Both the position numbers and the translations under genes were made by a program. From Acidobacteriaceae bacterium (GTDB lineage Bacteria; Acidobacteriota; Terriglobia; Terriglobales; Acidobacteriaceae): a stretch of 32,135 nucleotides of DNA. Where the stretch lies: positions 1 through 32,135 of the forward strand of contig JAPWKG010000011.1 of assembly GCA_028283625.1 (NCBI GenBank), given 5' to 3'. Under the pieces are notes generated by a model. That model ran no database searches and was not told the DNA's origin. It was given only the letters and a program-made list of their open reading frames with translations. This document shows, in pieces, positions 6,472 through 14,550 of the stretch (position 1 is the stretch's first letter; each line of letters begins with the position of its first letter).

Positions 6472-9400
6472 ATGACACGTACGTACAACCGGGAGGGCAC
6501 ACTCCCCTACAAAGCAGCGCAGCGCGTGCCGACGGTTGCTTATTTCCGCTGGCTGCTTCGCAGGAAGCTTCTCCACACTTCCATTACTCCTCTCGGAGCC
6601 CGCGCCAGAAGGTCCCTCGGGCTGGCGATCCTTCTTCTCCTCACAGCAAACCTCGGGCTGACGCAGTCCACCTTCGGCACACTGCGAGGCACCGTGCAGG
6701 ACGCCACCGGGGCCGCCATCCCCAACGCGCGCATCACCCTTCACTCCGTCACCGAAAACTCCGACCGCGTCTTTCTCGGCGATGCTGCCGGCGCCTTCAG
6801 TATCGAAGCTCTTCAGCCCGGGGAATACACGCTCACCATCCATCGCGACGGTTTTGCCGACGCCCTTATTTCCTCCGTCTCGATCGCAGCGCGCCAGCAA
6901 CGTCGCATTCCTGTCACGCTGCTTGCCGCAAGCCAGTCGGAAAGCGTCACCGTCGATGCAAGCAGCAACGCGATCAACACCGAGGACGCCACCATCGCCG
7001 ACGAGAAGAGCAACCTTGAACTGACCCAGCTTCCGCTCAACACACGCGCCAGCACGACCAGCCCTCTCGGCGCGCTCGCGCTCTCCCCGAACGTGCAGCA
7101 GGACAGCCAGGGAAACATCGCCCTCGGCGGCGCAAGCTCTTCCATGGTGAACTTCTCCGTCGACGGCATCTCTACCGCCAACGTCCGTGCAAACGGCGCG
7201 TTGCAGGATGCCTACCCCTCGCAGGAAGGCATCGCTTCGATGAAGGTGACAGCCTTCAACAACAGTGCGGAGTTTTCTCAGGTTGGCGATGTCACCTTCG
7301 TAACAAAGAGCGGAAGCAATCGCTACCACGGCAGCCTCTTCGAGTATCTGCAAAACGATGCGCTCGACGCATCACCCTACGGTTTCAGCGGAAAAGCTCC
7401 CAAGCGTTTCAATACCTTCGGTGGATCCATCGGAGGCCCCCTCGCGATCCCTCCTCTTTACGATGGACATCAGCGCACCTTCTTCTTCGCTACTTATGAA
7501 GGCAACCGGCGCACACTCTCGGTCACGCAACAGTTCCTTGTTCCCACCGTTGCCGAACGCAACGGCGACCTCTCAGCGTTGGGCGGGCCGCAGATCGCCC
7601 CCACCACGATCAACCAAACAGCAAAAGCACTGCTGTCGTATTACCCCTTGCCAAACGTCGCAGGCCAATCGAACTACAACTACGAGCACTTTCAATCCAC
7701 GCCTGCCAGCACCGATGGCGCAGACCTGCGCATCGATCAGACCATCAACTCCAGTCAGTCCCTGTATGTACGCTTTAGCCGCAAGAACATTACTCAGAAC
7801 GTGGCCAACCCTCTGCTGCCTAATGACGTCGACAGCATTCACAACCGCAGCTTTCTCATCTCGCACTCCTACGCCCTCACTCCGCACCTGCTGAATGAGT
7901 TTCGCTTCGGATTCACCAACGTTCTGACAAAGGTCAACTTTGCCATCCTTGGCGCAGACGCACTCACGCAGCTTGATCTCAAGGGAGTCGATATTCATCA
8001 GCACCCTACGACCCACGCCTTTCCAACCTTCAACTTCAGCAACGGAACCGGCTTTACAACCATTGGGCGCGATAAGACAGGAGTCACCGAATCCCGAACG
8101 ATCGAATTTACCGACAACGCAACACTCGCGCTTGGCAAGCACACCTTCAAAGCCGGCGTGGATCTTCGGCGCGTGCGCTATCAGGACGTGGAACTATTTC
8201 TCCCTTCCGACGACTTCGGACAATTCACCTTCCAGCCCACCTTTACCGGCAACAGCTTTGGCGACTTTCTCCTCGGCGCTCCCACAACACTCTTCTTCGC
8301 TGTCTCCAGCCCCGACGTCGCAGGCCGCGCCTGGCAAACCGGAGCCTTTGTGCAGGACGAGTATCAGGTAACGCCTAAACTCACGCTCAACGTTGGCCTG
8401 CGGTGGACCATCCTCCCTCCCTTCTCCTTGCTCGATGGCGATGCGGCAAACTTCGATCAGACTCGCAACGCCATCATCGTGCCCGACTCGCTCGCAACAA
8501 CACTTCGCAAGGAGAACCTGCAAAGCTCAAACCTCGCATTCCAGCAATCGTTCAACGCCTGCAATCTTGGGTACAGCGCACTTCCGTGCACAAGGTATGA
8601 GACATCTTCGCAGGCAGGCCTGCCCCGCGGACTGCGACACACCTACTGGGCAAACCTGCAACCGCGTATCGCTTTTGCCTATCGCCCGTTCAACGACACA
8701 CGCACCGTCATCCGCGGAGGCTTCGGTGTCTTCACCATGACGAACCTCGGTCCGCTCTCGTTCAACAACAGCGGCAACCCCACCTCCAACCTTCACACCT
8801 ACACCAACACTCTGGTGAGCGACAGCAGCGGCGCCCATCCAGCGATACAGTTTCCGCAGACGGCTCCTGCGTCCATCGCCACGCAGTATGGTGGCGGCAG
8901 TCTGGATCAGGCCGTCGATCCGCATTATCGCGACCCGCAATCGAATCAGTGGAACCTGACTGTAGAACGTGAGATCACCCGGTTCGATACGCTGCGCGGC
9001 AGCTACGTCGGCATGCATACCTACCGCCTCAGCATCACGGAAGACCTCAACCAGATTCCAGCCAGCACCACCTCCTACCAGACCACCGCCGCAAGCCCCT
9101 ATGTTGATCCTCGTGCGCCTTATGCAAACTGGTTTGAGCTGTTCAGTACCTTCAACGCAGGCCGGGCAAACTATGCAGCGCTCGAGCTCGAAGAACGCCA
9201 TACCGGATCACACGGTTTGACACTCGATGCCAGCTACACCCTGGCAAAGAATCAGGCGGACAATCAGGGAGACACACCAACCGCCTTTGCAGGCGAGGTC
9301 AACTACGGTATTCCGGTCGCAGATCGCTTTCACCTCAACAGCGACTACGGCAACGCGGAAGGCACCCGGCGCCAGCGCGCGCTGGTAACCGGCATCTACC

Positions 9401-10002
9401 AGCTTCCGTTCGGCGAAGAGCACGCCCTGCTCAAGAGTGGATGGCTTAGCCGTGTTGCCGGCGACTGGGAGATCAACACCGTTACGCTGCTGGAGACCGG
9501 TCCCTGGCTCACCCCAAGCATCAGTCCCGGTGGCTGCCAGGCAACCACCTCTGCAGAGGGAAGCTGTCCGGCAACCCCCTCCGGCACGCCGCAGACCAAC
9601 GATCAGTCCAATACCAACGTGACCAACCGCGCGGCTTCGCTTCGGCCCGATGTCGTCTCTCATGACTTCTATCGCGGCCACTCGCACACACAGGCGTTCA
9701 ACCTCGCTGCGTTCGCACCTACCCCTGTGGGTGCAGGCCGGTTCGGCAACGCCGGTGTCGGTATCCTTGAGGGCCCAGGCACCGTTGCGGTCAGCCTCGG
9801 TCTTGCAAAGACCTTCCGCATCAGCCCCTCCGTACACGCACGTTTTGAGTCCAGCTTCACCAACGTGCTGAACCACACCAACTTTGCTCCTCCGGCTACG
9901 CAGATCGACAATCCATCGACCTTCGGCGTGCTCTCTGCGCCGCAAACAGCGGAGAACGCAGGCAACCGTACGGGACAAGCCGCGCTGCGCCTTGAGTTTT
10001 AG
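6472..10002 (+). CDS. Oar-like TonB-dependent receptor with carboxypeptidase-regulatory N-terminal domain
   Basis: An outer-membrane transporter of 1176 residues, of the large Oar-like class that is strongly expanded in Acidobacteriota. The start is fixed by a perfect AGGAGG at 6461-6466, five bases before ATG 6472; the frame is open further upstream but that part lies over the opposite kinase gene. The first 48 residues are basic, then a hydrophobic signal segment (SLGLAILLLLTANLGL, about 48-63) leads to a probable cleavage after LTQ. Residues about 67-160 form the Ig-like carboxypeptidase-regulatory domain (FGTLRGTVQDATGAAIPNA; LQPGEYTLTI). A plug domain follows (VNFSVDGISTANV; VTFVTKSGSNRYHGSLFEY), then a long beta-barrel ending in LRLEF with the C-terminal Phe. 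The substrate is unknown; related proteins are often linked to polysaccharides or peptides. A stem at 10030-10066 follows. Confidence 0.93.
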   Translation: MTRTYNREGTLPYKAAQRVPTVAYFRWLLRRKLLHTSITPLGARARRSLGLAILLLLTANLGLTQSTFGTLRGTVQDATGAAIPNARITLHSVTENSDRVFLGDAAGAFSIEALQPGEYTLTIHRDGFADALISSVSIAARQQRRIPVTLLAASQSESVTVDASSNAINTEDATIADEKSNLELTQLPLNTRASTTSPLGALALSPNVQQDSQGNIALGGASSSMVNFSVDGISTANVRANGALQDAYPSQEGIASMKVTAFNNSAEFSQVGDVTFVTKSGSNRYHGSLFEYLQNDALDASPYGFSGKAPKRFNTFGGSIGGPLAIPPLYDGHQRTFFFATYEGNRRTLSVTQQFLVPTVAERNGDLSALGGPQIAPTTINQTAKALLSYYPLPNVAGQSNYNYEHFQSTPASTDGADLRIDQTINSSQSLYVRFSRKNITQNVANPLLPNDVDSIHNRSFLISHSYALTPHLLNEFRFGFTNVLTKVNFAILGADALTQLDLKGVDIHQHPTTHAFPTFNFSNGTGFTTIGRDKTGVTESRTIEFTDNATLALGKHTFKAGVDLRRVRYQDVELFLPSDDFGQFTFQPTFTGNSFGDFLLGAPTTLFFAVSSPDVAGRAWQTGAFVQDEYQVTPKLTLNVGLRWTILPPFSLLDGDAANFDQTRNAIIVPDSLATTLRKENLQSSNLAFQQSFNACNLGYSALPCTRYETSSQAGLPRGLRHTYWANLQPRIAFAYRPFNDTRTVIRGGFGVFTMTNLGPLSFNNSGNPTSNLHTYTNTLVSDSSGAHPAIQFPQTAPASIATQYGGGSLDQAVDPHYRDPQSNQWNLTVEREITRFDTLRGSYVGMHTYRLSITEDLNQIPASTTSYQTTAASPYVDPRAPYANWFELFSTFNAGRANYAALELEERHTGSHGLTLDASYTLAKNQADNQGDTPTAFAGEVNYGIPVADRFHLNSDYGNAEGTRRQRALVTGIYQLPFGEEHALLKSGWLSRVAGDWEINTVTLLETGPWLTPSISPGGCQATTSAEGSCPATPSGTPQTNDQSNTNVTNRAASLRPDVVSHDFYRGHSHTQAFNLAAFAPTPVGAGRFGNAGVGILEGPGTVAVSLGLAKTFRISPSVHARFESSFTNVLNHTNFAPPATQIDNPSTFGVLSAPQTAENAGNRTGQAALRLEF

Positions 10003-10029
10003 CGCAGCGAACTTCGGGTACATCCCACG

Positions 10030-10066
10030 CTGGCCCGGCAGAGCCGCACCCATTCCGCCGGGCCAG
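10030..10066 (+). terminator. Possible terminator hairpin after the TonB receptor gene
   Basis: A perfect 10-bp stem, CTGGCCCGGC (10030-10039) with GCCGGGCCAG (10057-10066), starts 27 bases after the receptor stop. It is not followed by a real T run (AAACTTCTCG), so it is a weak or factor-assisted terminator at best, or an mRNA 3'-stabilising stem. Confidence 0.5.
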
Positions 10067-10069
10067 AAA

Positions 10070-10106
10070 CTTCTCGTTGAGAAGCAACGAGGAAATCCGT
10101 TAGACT
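10070..10106 (+). promoter_or_regulatory. Candidate promoter and dyad before the VOC gene
   Basis: A -35-like TTGAGA (10077-10082) and a -10-like TAGACT (10101-10106) are 18 bases apart. The -35 element lies inside a perfect inverted repeat CTTCTC-GTT-GAGAAG (10070-10084), overlapped by a second one, CGTTG/CAACG. Such overlap would suit a repressor site, but no regulator is encoded beside it. Confidence 0.4.
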
Positions 10107-10156
10107 GCGGCTCGTTCGAGCAATCGCAAGGCACAAAAGCTCCTACAGGAGGCGTC

Positions 10157-10519
10157 ATGGCATCCGTTACAGGTTTCGGTGGTGTATTTCTTCGCGCCAA
10201 GGATCCCAAAGCGCTCTCACTCTGGTACCAGAAGCACCTTGGCCTGGTGCAATCGGAAGGGGCGCTCGCCTTCCCCGCGCCGCAACACAACGCGCAGGTC
10301 ATCTTCTCCTTCTTCGGAGAAAAGGACACCTACTTCCCGCAGGCGCAAAGAGCCATGATCAACCTGCAGGTGGACGATCTCGACGCTCTGCTCCATCGTC
10401 TGATCGCCGATGGAGTCTCCGTCGACCAGAAACGCGAGCAGTATGACTTCGGCAAGTTCGGCTGGATTACGGACCCGGAAGGCAACCGCGTTGAGCTGTG
10501 GCAGCCGATCGCACACTGA
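10157..10519 (+). CDS. VOC-family (glyoxalase/bleomycin-resistance fold) protein
   Basis: A single vicinal-oxygen-chelate domain of 120 residues. The two beta-alpha-beta-beta-beta halves are visible: GFGGVFLRAKDPKALSLWYQ with the conserved LGL after it, and AMINLQVDDLDALLHRL leading to WITDPEGNRVELWQP. The last motif carries the metal-binding Glu typical of the fold, and the first half has the usual Tyr/His helix. The reaction is unknown: members include lactoylglutathione lyases, dioxygenases and antibiotic-binding proteins, and nothing beside it indicates which applies. The start is certain: a perfect AGGAGG (10147-10152) is four bases before ATG 10157. The gene seems to be monocistronic, between the receptor gene and dxr. 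Confidence 0.9.
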   Translation: MASVTGFGGVFLRAKDPKALSLWYQKHLGLVQSEGALAFPAPQHNAQVIFSFFGEKDTYFPQAQRAMINLQVDDLDALLHRLIADGVSVDQKREQYDFGKFGWITDPEGNRVELWQPIAH

Positions 10520-10665
10520 GGGCAATGTTCCCGCAGGAAAACATCACCCTCAAAAAACGTACAGCAAAGAAACCGGCGCGCCCACATGCCCTTCGCTCCA
10601 GCCAGGCGTACCGCGCGTCGGCGGGCCGATCCTCAGCCCGGATGTTGCCTCCGTGCTCATCCAAT

Positions 10666-10700
10666 CGGTTACCCGCACCGTGATCATCGGCGGGTAACCG
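10666..10700. repeat. Perfect 11-bp inverted repeat upstream of dxr
   Basis: CGGTTACCCGC (10666-10676) pairs perfectly with GCGGGTAACCG (10690-10700) around a 13-base loop that contains the palindrome TGATCA. No T run follows. It ends 30 bases before the dxr ATG, so it could be an operator, a 5'-leader stem, or the terminator remnant of the VOC transcript. The rest of the 10520-10730 gap shows no coding sequence I can support. Confidence 0.6.
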
Positions 10701-10730
10701 AAGCGTTCAAAACGCGTTTCTGCGAGAATA

Positions 10731-11912
10731 ATGAGCGTGAAGAAGATCAGCATTCTCGGCTCAACCGGCTCTATCGGCACCAGCACCCTCAGCATCTGCG
10801 AGTCTCACCCCGACCAGTTTCGGCCCGTAGCCCTGGCAGCTGGCTCGAATCTTGAAGTGGCCTTCGAACAATGCGTGCGCTGGCGTCCGCAGGTGGTCTC
10901 CATCTCCACCGAAGCTCTCGCGGACCAGCTTTCCGCCCGTCTAAAGACGGCTGGAGTCTCCGGCATCGAAGTACTCCACGGCACCGCTGGAACGGTGCGC
11001 GTAGCCACTCTGCCCGATGCTGATTTTGTCGTCTCAGCCATCGTCGGCGTGGCCGGGCTTGAGGCAACCTACGCGGCCGTGCTGGCCGGCAAGACGATCG
11101 GACTCGCCAACAAGGAGTGCCTCGTCGCCGCAGGCGATCTCATCCTCGAAGCCGCCCGCATCCACGGCGTCGCCCTGCTTCCCATCGACAGCGAGCACAA
11201 TGCGATTCACCAGTGCCTCCGCGGTGGCGCAGCCAACGAGGTCAAGCAGATCTGGCTCACCGCCTCAGGCGGCCCTTTCCGCAACACGCCCCTCGCAGAG
11301 TTTGAGCACATCACCCCGCAGCAGGCGCTCAAGCACCCCACCTGGGTCATGGGCCAGCGCATCACCATCGACTCGGCCACCATGCTGAACAAGGGCCTCG
11401 AAATCATCGAAGCCTGCCGCCTCTTCAACCTTCCTCCGGAGAAGGTGAAGGTTACCGTGCACCCGCAATCGACGATCCACTCGCTGGTGGAGTACATCGA
11501 CGGTTCGATCCTGGCGCAGATTTCGGTCACCGACATGCGCCTGCCCATCCTGTACGCGATGGCTTACCCCGAGCGCCTGCCCAGCGATCTGACCTTTGAC
11601 ATGGCAGCTCTGTCGCAGCTGGACTTCCAGCAACCCGACTTCGAACGCTTCCCCTGCCTCCGCCTGGCCTATGAGGCCGCCGGAGCCTCCCAGGCGCACT
11701 GTATCGCGCTGAACGCAGCCGACGAGATCGCGGTCGCGGCCTTCCTGCGCGGCGAGCTTCCCTTCCTCGGCATCCCCCGGACGATTGAGCGGGTTCTCTC
11801 GCTCACCTCTTCCGCATCCCCTGCGTCCATTCAGGAAGTCCTCACAGCCGACCGCCACGCACGCGAACAGGCCCATGAGGCTATCCGCACCGCGGCAGCC
11901 GTTGTAGCCTAA
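10731..11912 (+). CDS. dxr: 1-deoxy-D-xylulose 5-phosphate reductoisomerase
   Basis: The second, committed step of the MEP isoprenoid pathway: rearrangement and NADPH reduction of DXP to MEP. The 393 residues are the usual length. The N-terminal NADPH-binding motif is LGSTGSIGTSTL. Then come GLANKECLVAAG, the metal- and substrate-binding PIDSEHNAIHQCL, LTASGGPFR, and HPTWVMGQRITIDSATMLNK, all intact, followed by the C-terminal helical domain with NAADEIAVAAFL. It starts at ATG 10731 with only a weak purine stretch before it. rseP follows 40 bases later on the same strand, so the two are likely co-transcribed. Its isoprenoid product feeds IspA and UppS, which are both encoded in this window. 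Confidence 0.97.
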   Translation: MSVKKISILGSTGSIGTSTLSICESHPDQFRPVALAAGSNLEVAFEQCVRWRPQVVSISTEALADQLSARLKTAGVSGIEVLHGTAGTVRVATLPDADFVVSAIVGVAGLEATYAAVLAGKTIGLANKECLVAAGDLILEAARIHGVALLPIDSEHNAIHQCLRGGAANEVKQIWLTASGGPFRNTPLAEFEHITPQQALKHPTWVMGQRITIDSATMLNKGLEIIEACRLFNLPPEKVKVTVHPQSTIHSLVEYIDGSILAQISVTDMRLPILYAMAYPERLPSDLTFDMAALSQLDFQQPDFERFPCLRLAYEAAGASQAHCIALNAADEIAVAAFLRGELPFLGIPRTIERVLSLTSSASPASIQEVLTADRHAREQAHEAIRTAAAVVA

Positions 11913-11952
11913 TTCTTACCTTCCCCGAGAGAGCATCGTTTCCCCGCACCCT

Positions 11953-13359
11953 ATGCATCCACTTCACCTTCTTGTTGTCGCTGTTGAGTTCACCATCGTG
12001 CTTGGCATCATGGTGCTTGTCCATGAGTTCGGCCACTTCGCCATGGCCAAACTTTGCGGTGTACGCGTTGAGACCTTTTCGATCGGCTTTGGCCCCCGCC
12101 TCTTCGGCGTCCGGCATGGCGATACGGATTACCGCATCTCTCTGCTTCCGCTCGGCGGTTACGTCAAGATGGCCGGGGACAACGACAACCCGGCCGAGCG
12201 CCGGCTCGACGAAGGCTTCGATCTGCATGGCTCCGACCATCCGCAGGACCCGGCCGAGTTCAATGCGCGCCCCCGCTGGCAGCGCGTCCTCATCGCGCTC
12301 GCTGGCCCGGTAGCCAACTTCATCCTCTCGCTCTTCCTGCTCACCGTGGTTGCCAGGTACCACCATCAGGTCGATCAGTACCTCGACGGCCCGGCGGTGG
12401 TGGATTATGTGGTCGCCAACAGCAGCGCGGCACGAAACGGCATCACGGCAGGCGACACCATCACGCACATAGGCCCGGACGCCAATCCCACCTGGGCAGG
12501 TGTACTGGACGACGCCGCGCTGAACCTCAACCGTGATCTTGCCGTCAGCTGGACGCACAACGGCGTAGAGCACACCGGCTCGCTGCACATCACCAGCGGG
12601 GGCGACGACAACGAGCTTGACCCGCAGCAGATGATGCAGAGCATCGGCCTGATTCCCAAGGAGCAGTCCGAGCCCGTCAGCGTCTTCTCCGTAGCTAGCA
12701 ACACGCCCGCATCGCGCGCAGGCCTGCAGGCGGGGGATGCTCTCGAACGCATCGACAACTTCGCACCTCACTCGGTCTATGCTCTGCTTGCCTACCTGCA
12801 GGACCGTGGCGGCGCTCCCGCCGTGCTTACCCTGCAGCGCCGCGGCCAGAGCCTTCAGACGCCCATCCTTCCGGAGAAGCTGGACAACGGCGCTGGCTCG
12901 GTCCAGTACCGTCTCGGCTTCACCAACCGCCCTGCTCCCATAAAGGTCGTCAAACTCCCGCTCAGCACCGCCTTCAGGCAATCGGTGAAGGACAACCTGC
13001 AGGACGCCAAGCTGATCAAGCGCGTTCTGAAGGGTATGTTCACCCGTCAGGTCTCGGTGCGTTCGCTCAGCGGCCCTGTCGGCATCGCGCAGCAGATCGA
13101 TATGGCGACACAGCTCGGCATCTGGACCCTGCTGCAGCTGATGAGCACCATCTCGCTCAACCTGGGCATCTTCAACCTGCTTCCCATGCCGTTGCTCGAC
13201 GGCGGCATGATCGTCTTCCTCCTCATCGAGTCGGTCATCCGGCGCGATGTGAACATGGCGATCAAGGAGCGCGTCTACCAGGTCGCCTTCGTCTGCCTCA
13301 TCATGTTCGCCATGTTCGTGCTCTTCAACGACATCACGAAACTCAGGCCGCATCCGTAA
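11953..13359 (+). CDS. rseP: Site-2 intramembrane zinc protease RseP
   Basis: Inner-membrane metalloprotease that cuts membrane-embedded substrates such as anti-sigma factors and signal-peptide remnants. The zinc site HEFGH is at residues 24-28 in the first membrane helix, and the second half of the site is NLLPMPLLDGG at about 407-417. Two PDZ-like regions lie between: the first near VVANSSAARNGITAGDTITH, the second near NTPASRAGLQAGDALERID. Conserved QRVLIALAGPVANFILS and VGIAQQ segments are also present. The length of 468 is usual. The ATG at 11953 begins directly with the first helix (HLLVVAVEFTIVLGIMVL). Transcription ends at the perfect terminator 20 bases after the stop. The pairing with dxr is the common bacterial arrangement. 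Confidence 0.96.
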   Translation: MHPLHLLVVAVEFTIVLGIMVLVHEFGHFAMAKLCGVRVETFSIGFGPRLFGVRHGDTDYRISLLPLGGYVKMAGDNDNPAERRLDEGFDLHGSDHPQDPAEFNARPRWQRVLIALAGPVANFILSLFLLTVVARYHHQVDQYLDGPAVVDYVVANSSAARNGITAGDTITHIGPDANPTWAGVLDDAALNLNRDLAVSWTHNGVEHTGSLHITSGGDDNELDPQQMMQSIGLIPKEQSEPVSVFSVASNTPASRAGLQAGDALERIDNFAPHSVYALLAYLQDRGGAPAVLTLQRRGQSLQTPILPEKLDNGAGSVQYRLGFTNRPAPIKVVKLPLSTAFRQSVKDNLQDAKLIKRVLKGMFTRQVSVRSLSGPVGIAQQIDMATQLGIWTLLQLMSTISLNLGIFNLLPMPLLDGGMIVFLLIESVIRRDVNMAIKERVYQVAFVCLIMFAMFVLFNDITKLRPHP

Positions 13360-13377
13360 ACCGGTTTGACCGCAACA

Positions 13378-13418
13378 GCAAAAGAGGCCCCGATCCATTC
13401 GATCGGGGCCTCTTTTGC
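13378..13418. terminator. Strong bidirectional terminator (rseP / DHH gene)
   Basis: A perfect 18-bp stem, GCAAAAGAGGCCCCGATC (13378-13395) with its complement at 13401-13418, closed by a five-base loop. The A-rich and T-rich stem ends give a U run in both directions. It lies between the two convergent genes. Confidence 0.95.
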
Positions 13419-13438
13419 TTCCGGGAAAGCCGTACGCT

Positions 13439-14440
13439 CTACCCATCCAAATCGCGCAGCATCATCACAATCTGGGCTGCGGCCATGCGTGCATCGTCTT
13501 CCTTCTCTACCGGGAAGCTGATCGCTCCTACGCGCGGGTGTCCGCCGCCGCCAAAGTTTTCGCAGATCGCCGCAATGTTCGCCAGCTCCTCTGCAGGCTT
13601 CGTCGTCCACGGATTGGTTCCTACACTGATCTTCGTGCGGAAGCTCGACTTCGATAAGCCGACGTTGTACGTCCCTTCCGGGTGCAGATAGTACGGGATG
13701 AACTTGTTGTAGCCCTCCGTCGGCTGGTCCGCGATGTCAAAGGTGATCACCCCGCGATCCAGAAACGAGCGATCTTCAATCAACGCAATCTGTTCGCGAT
13801 GCTTCGCCAGCAACGGCTCGATCCTCTCCTGGACAAACGGCTGATCGAGCACCTGTTGCAGACTCATCTCCGTCAACAGCGGAATGATGCGTTGCCCGAA
13901 CTCCGCATCCTGCGCGCTCTCAATTGCCATGGTCAGCTTCATGGCCGGCTCCGCCATCTCAACCGCTGCCTTCGCGCTTTCATACTTCGCGCCATCCACA
14001 ATGTTTGCCCAGTGGATCAACTCCGCCAGCGGCTCCACATTCATGCCAAACTTCGTGCTGGCGATATGCGCAATCCAGCCCGTGCAGCTCACATAGCTCG
14101 GGTCGAAGAACTGCCGCATCGCCTTCGGTCCGGCGGTTCCATCCTCGTTCTGCTGCCCTGCACGAAACGCCGCTTCATCCTCCGCGCTCATGAAGGCGGA
14201 CTGATGATGATCGAACCACCAGGTCAGCTTGTCAGAGGCCTCGAACTTAAAGTCGACGATCGCATTCTCGCCTGTAGCATCGAACCATTGATCCTCAAAA
14301 AGGGCTCCGGCACGATGCACCAGCCCGCGAAATTCAAAGCTGGCGGCAGTGCCCACGCACTCGCGATGAAAGCGGCGAAACAGCGAAGCCGAACAGGCTC
14401 CGTCAAAACATTTGTCGTGAAAGAAAACGCGGCAGTTCAA
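13439..14440 (-). CDS. DHH/DHHA1-family phosphoesterase-like protein
   Basis: A 333-residue protein of the DHH superfamily, whose members hydrolyse phosphodiesters such as short RNAs, pAp or cyclic dinucleotides with metal ions. Motif I is FHDKCFDGACSA (His8, Asp13), the second acidic residue is Asp63 in AIVDFKF, and the name-giving motif is Asp77-His78-His79 in WFDHHQS. The fourth is IVDGA, and the C-terminal DHHA1 signature is FGGGGHPRVGA. Motif I has the H-D-x-C-x-D-G form, so the substrate may differ from NrnA or RecJ. Start: only the TTG at 14440 is possible, because an in-frame TGA lies four codons upstream. It has a good GAGGTG six bases before it, so it is a genuine TTG start. The gene is convergent to rseP and divergent from the CPBP gene. 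Confidence 0.85.
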   Translation of the reverse strand: MNCRVFFHDKCFDGACSASLFRRFHRECVGTAASFEFRGLVHRAGALFEDQWFDATGENAIVDFKFEASDKLTWWFDHHQSAFMSAEDEAAFRAGQQNEDGTAGPKAMRQFFDPSYVSCTGWIAHIASTKFGMNVEPLAELIHWANIVDGAKYESAKAAVEMAEPAMKLTMAIESAQDAEFGQRIIPLLTEMSLQQVLDQPFVQERIEPLLAKHREQIALIEDRSFLDRGVITFDIADQPTEGYNKFIPYYLHPEGTYNVGLSKSSFRTKISVGTNPWTTKPAEELANIAAICENFGGGGHPRVGAISFPVEKEDDARMAAAQIVMMLRDLDG

Positions 14441-14550
14441 GCAAACACCTCAGCCAAATGCGGCAAACGCTTTTCAGGATATCCGGAACAGGCTGGCTTC
14501 GCCGCACGTATGCTGAAACAATTGCATCGCCAACGGAGTCCCTCACCACG

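Noticed and set aside
10550..10795. Minus-strand frame of 81 codons between the VOC gene and dxr
   Set aside because: It overlaps the dxr start and contains the long inverted repeat. No ribosome-binding site or family likeness was found, although a short peptide cannot be completely excluded.
11881..13446. A 521-codon open frame on the minus strand opposite rseP
   Set aside because: Its translation is rich in Arg, Glu, His and Asp with no domain pattern, while the plus strand encodes complete rseP motifs. It is the usual long antisense frame of GC-rich genes.
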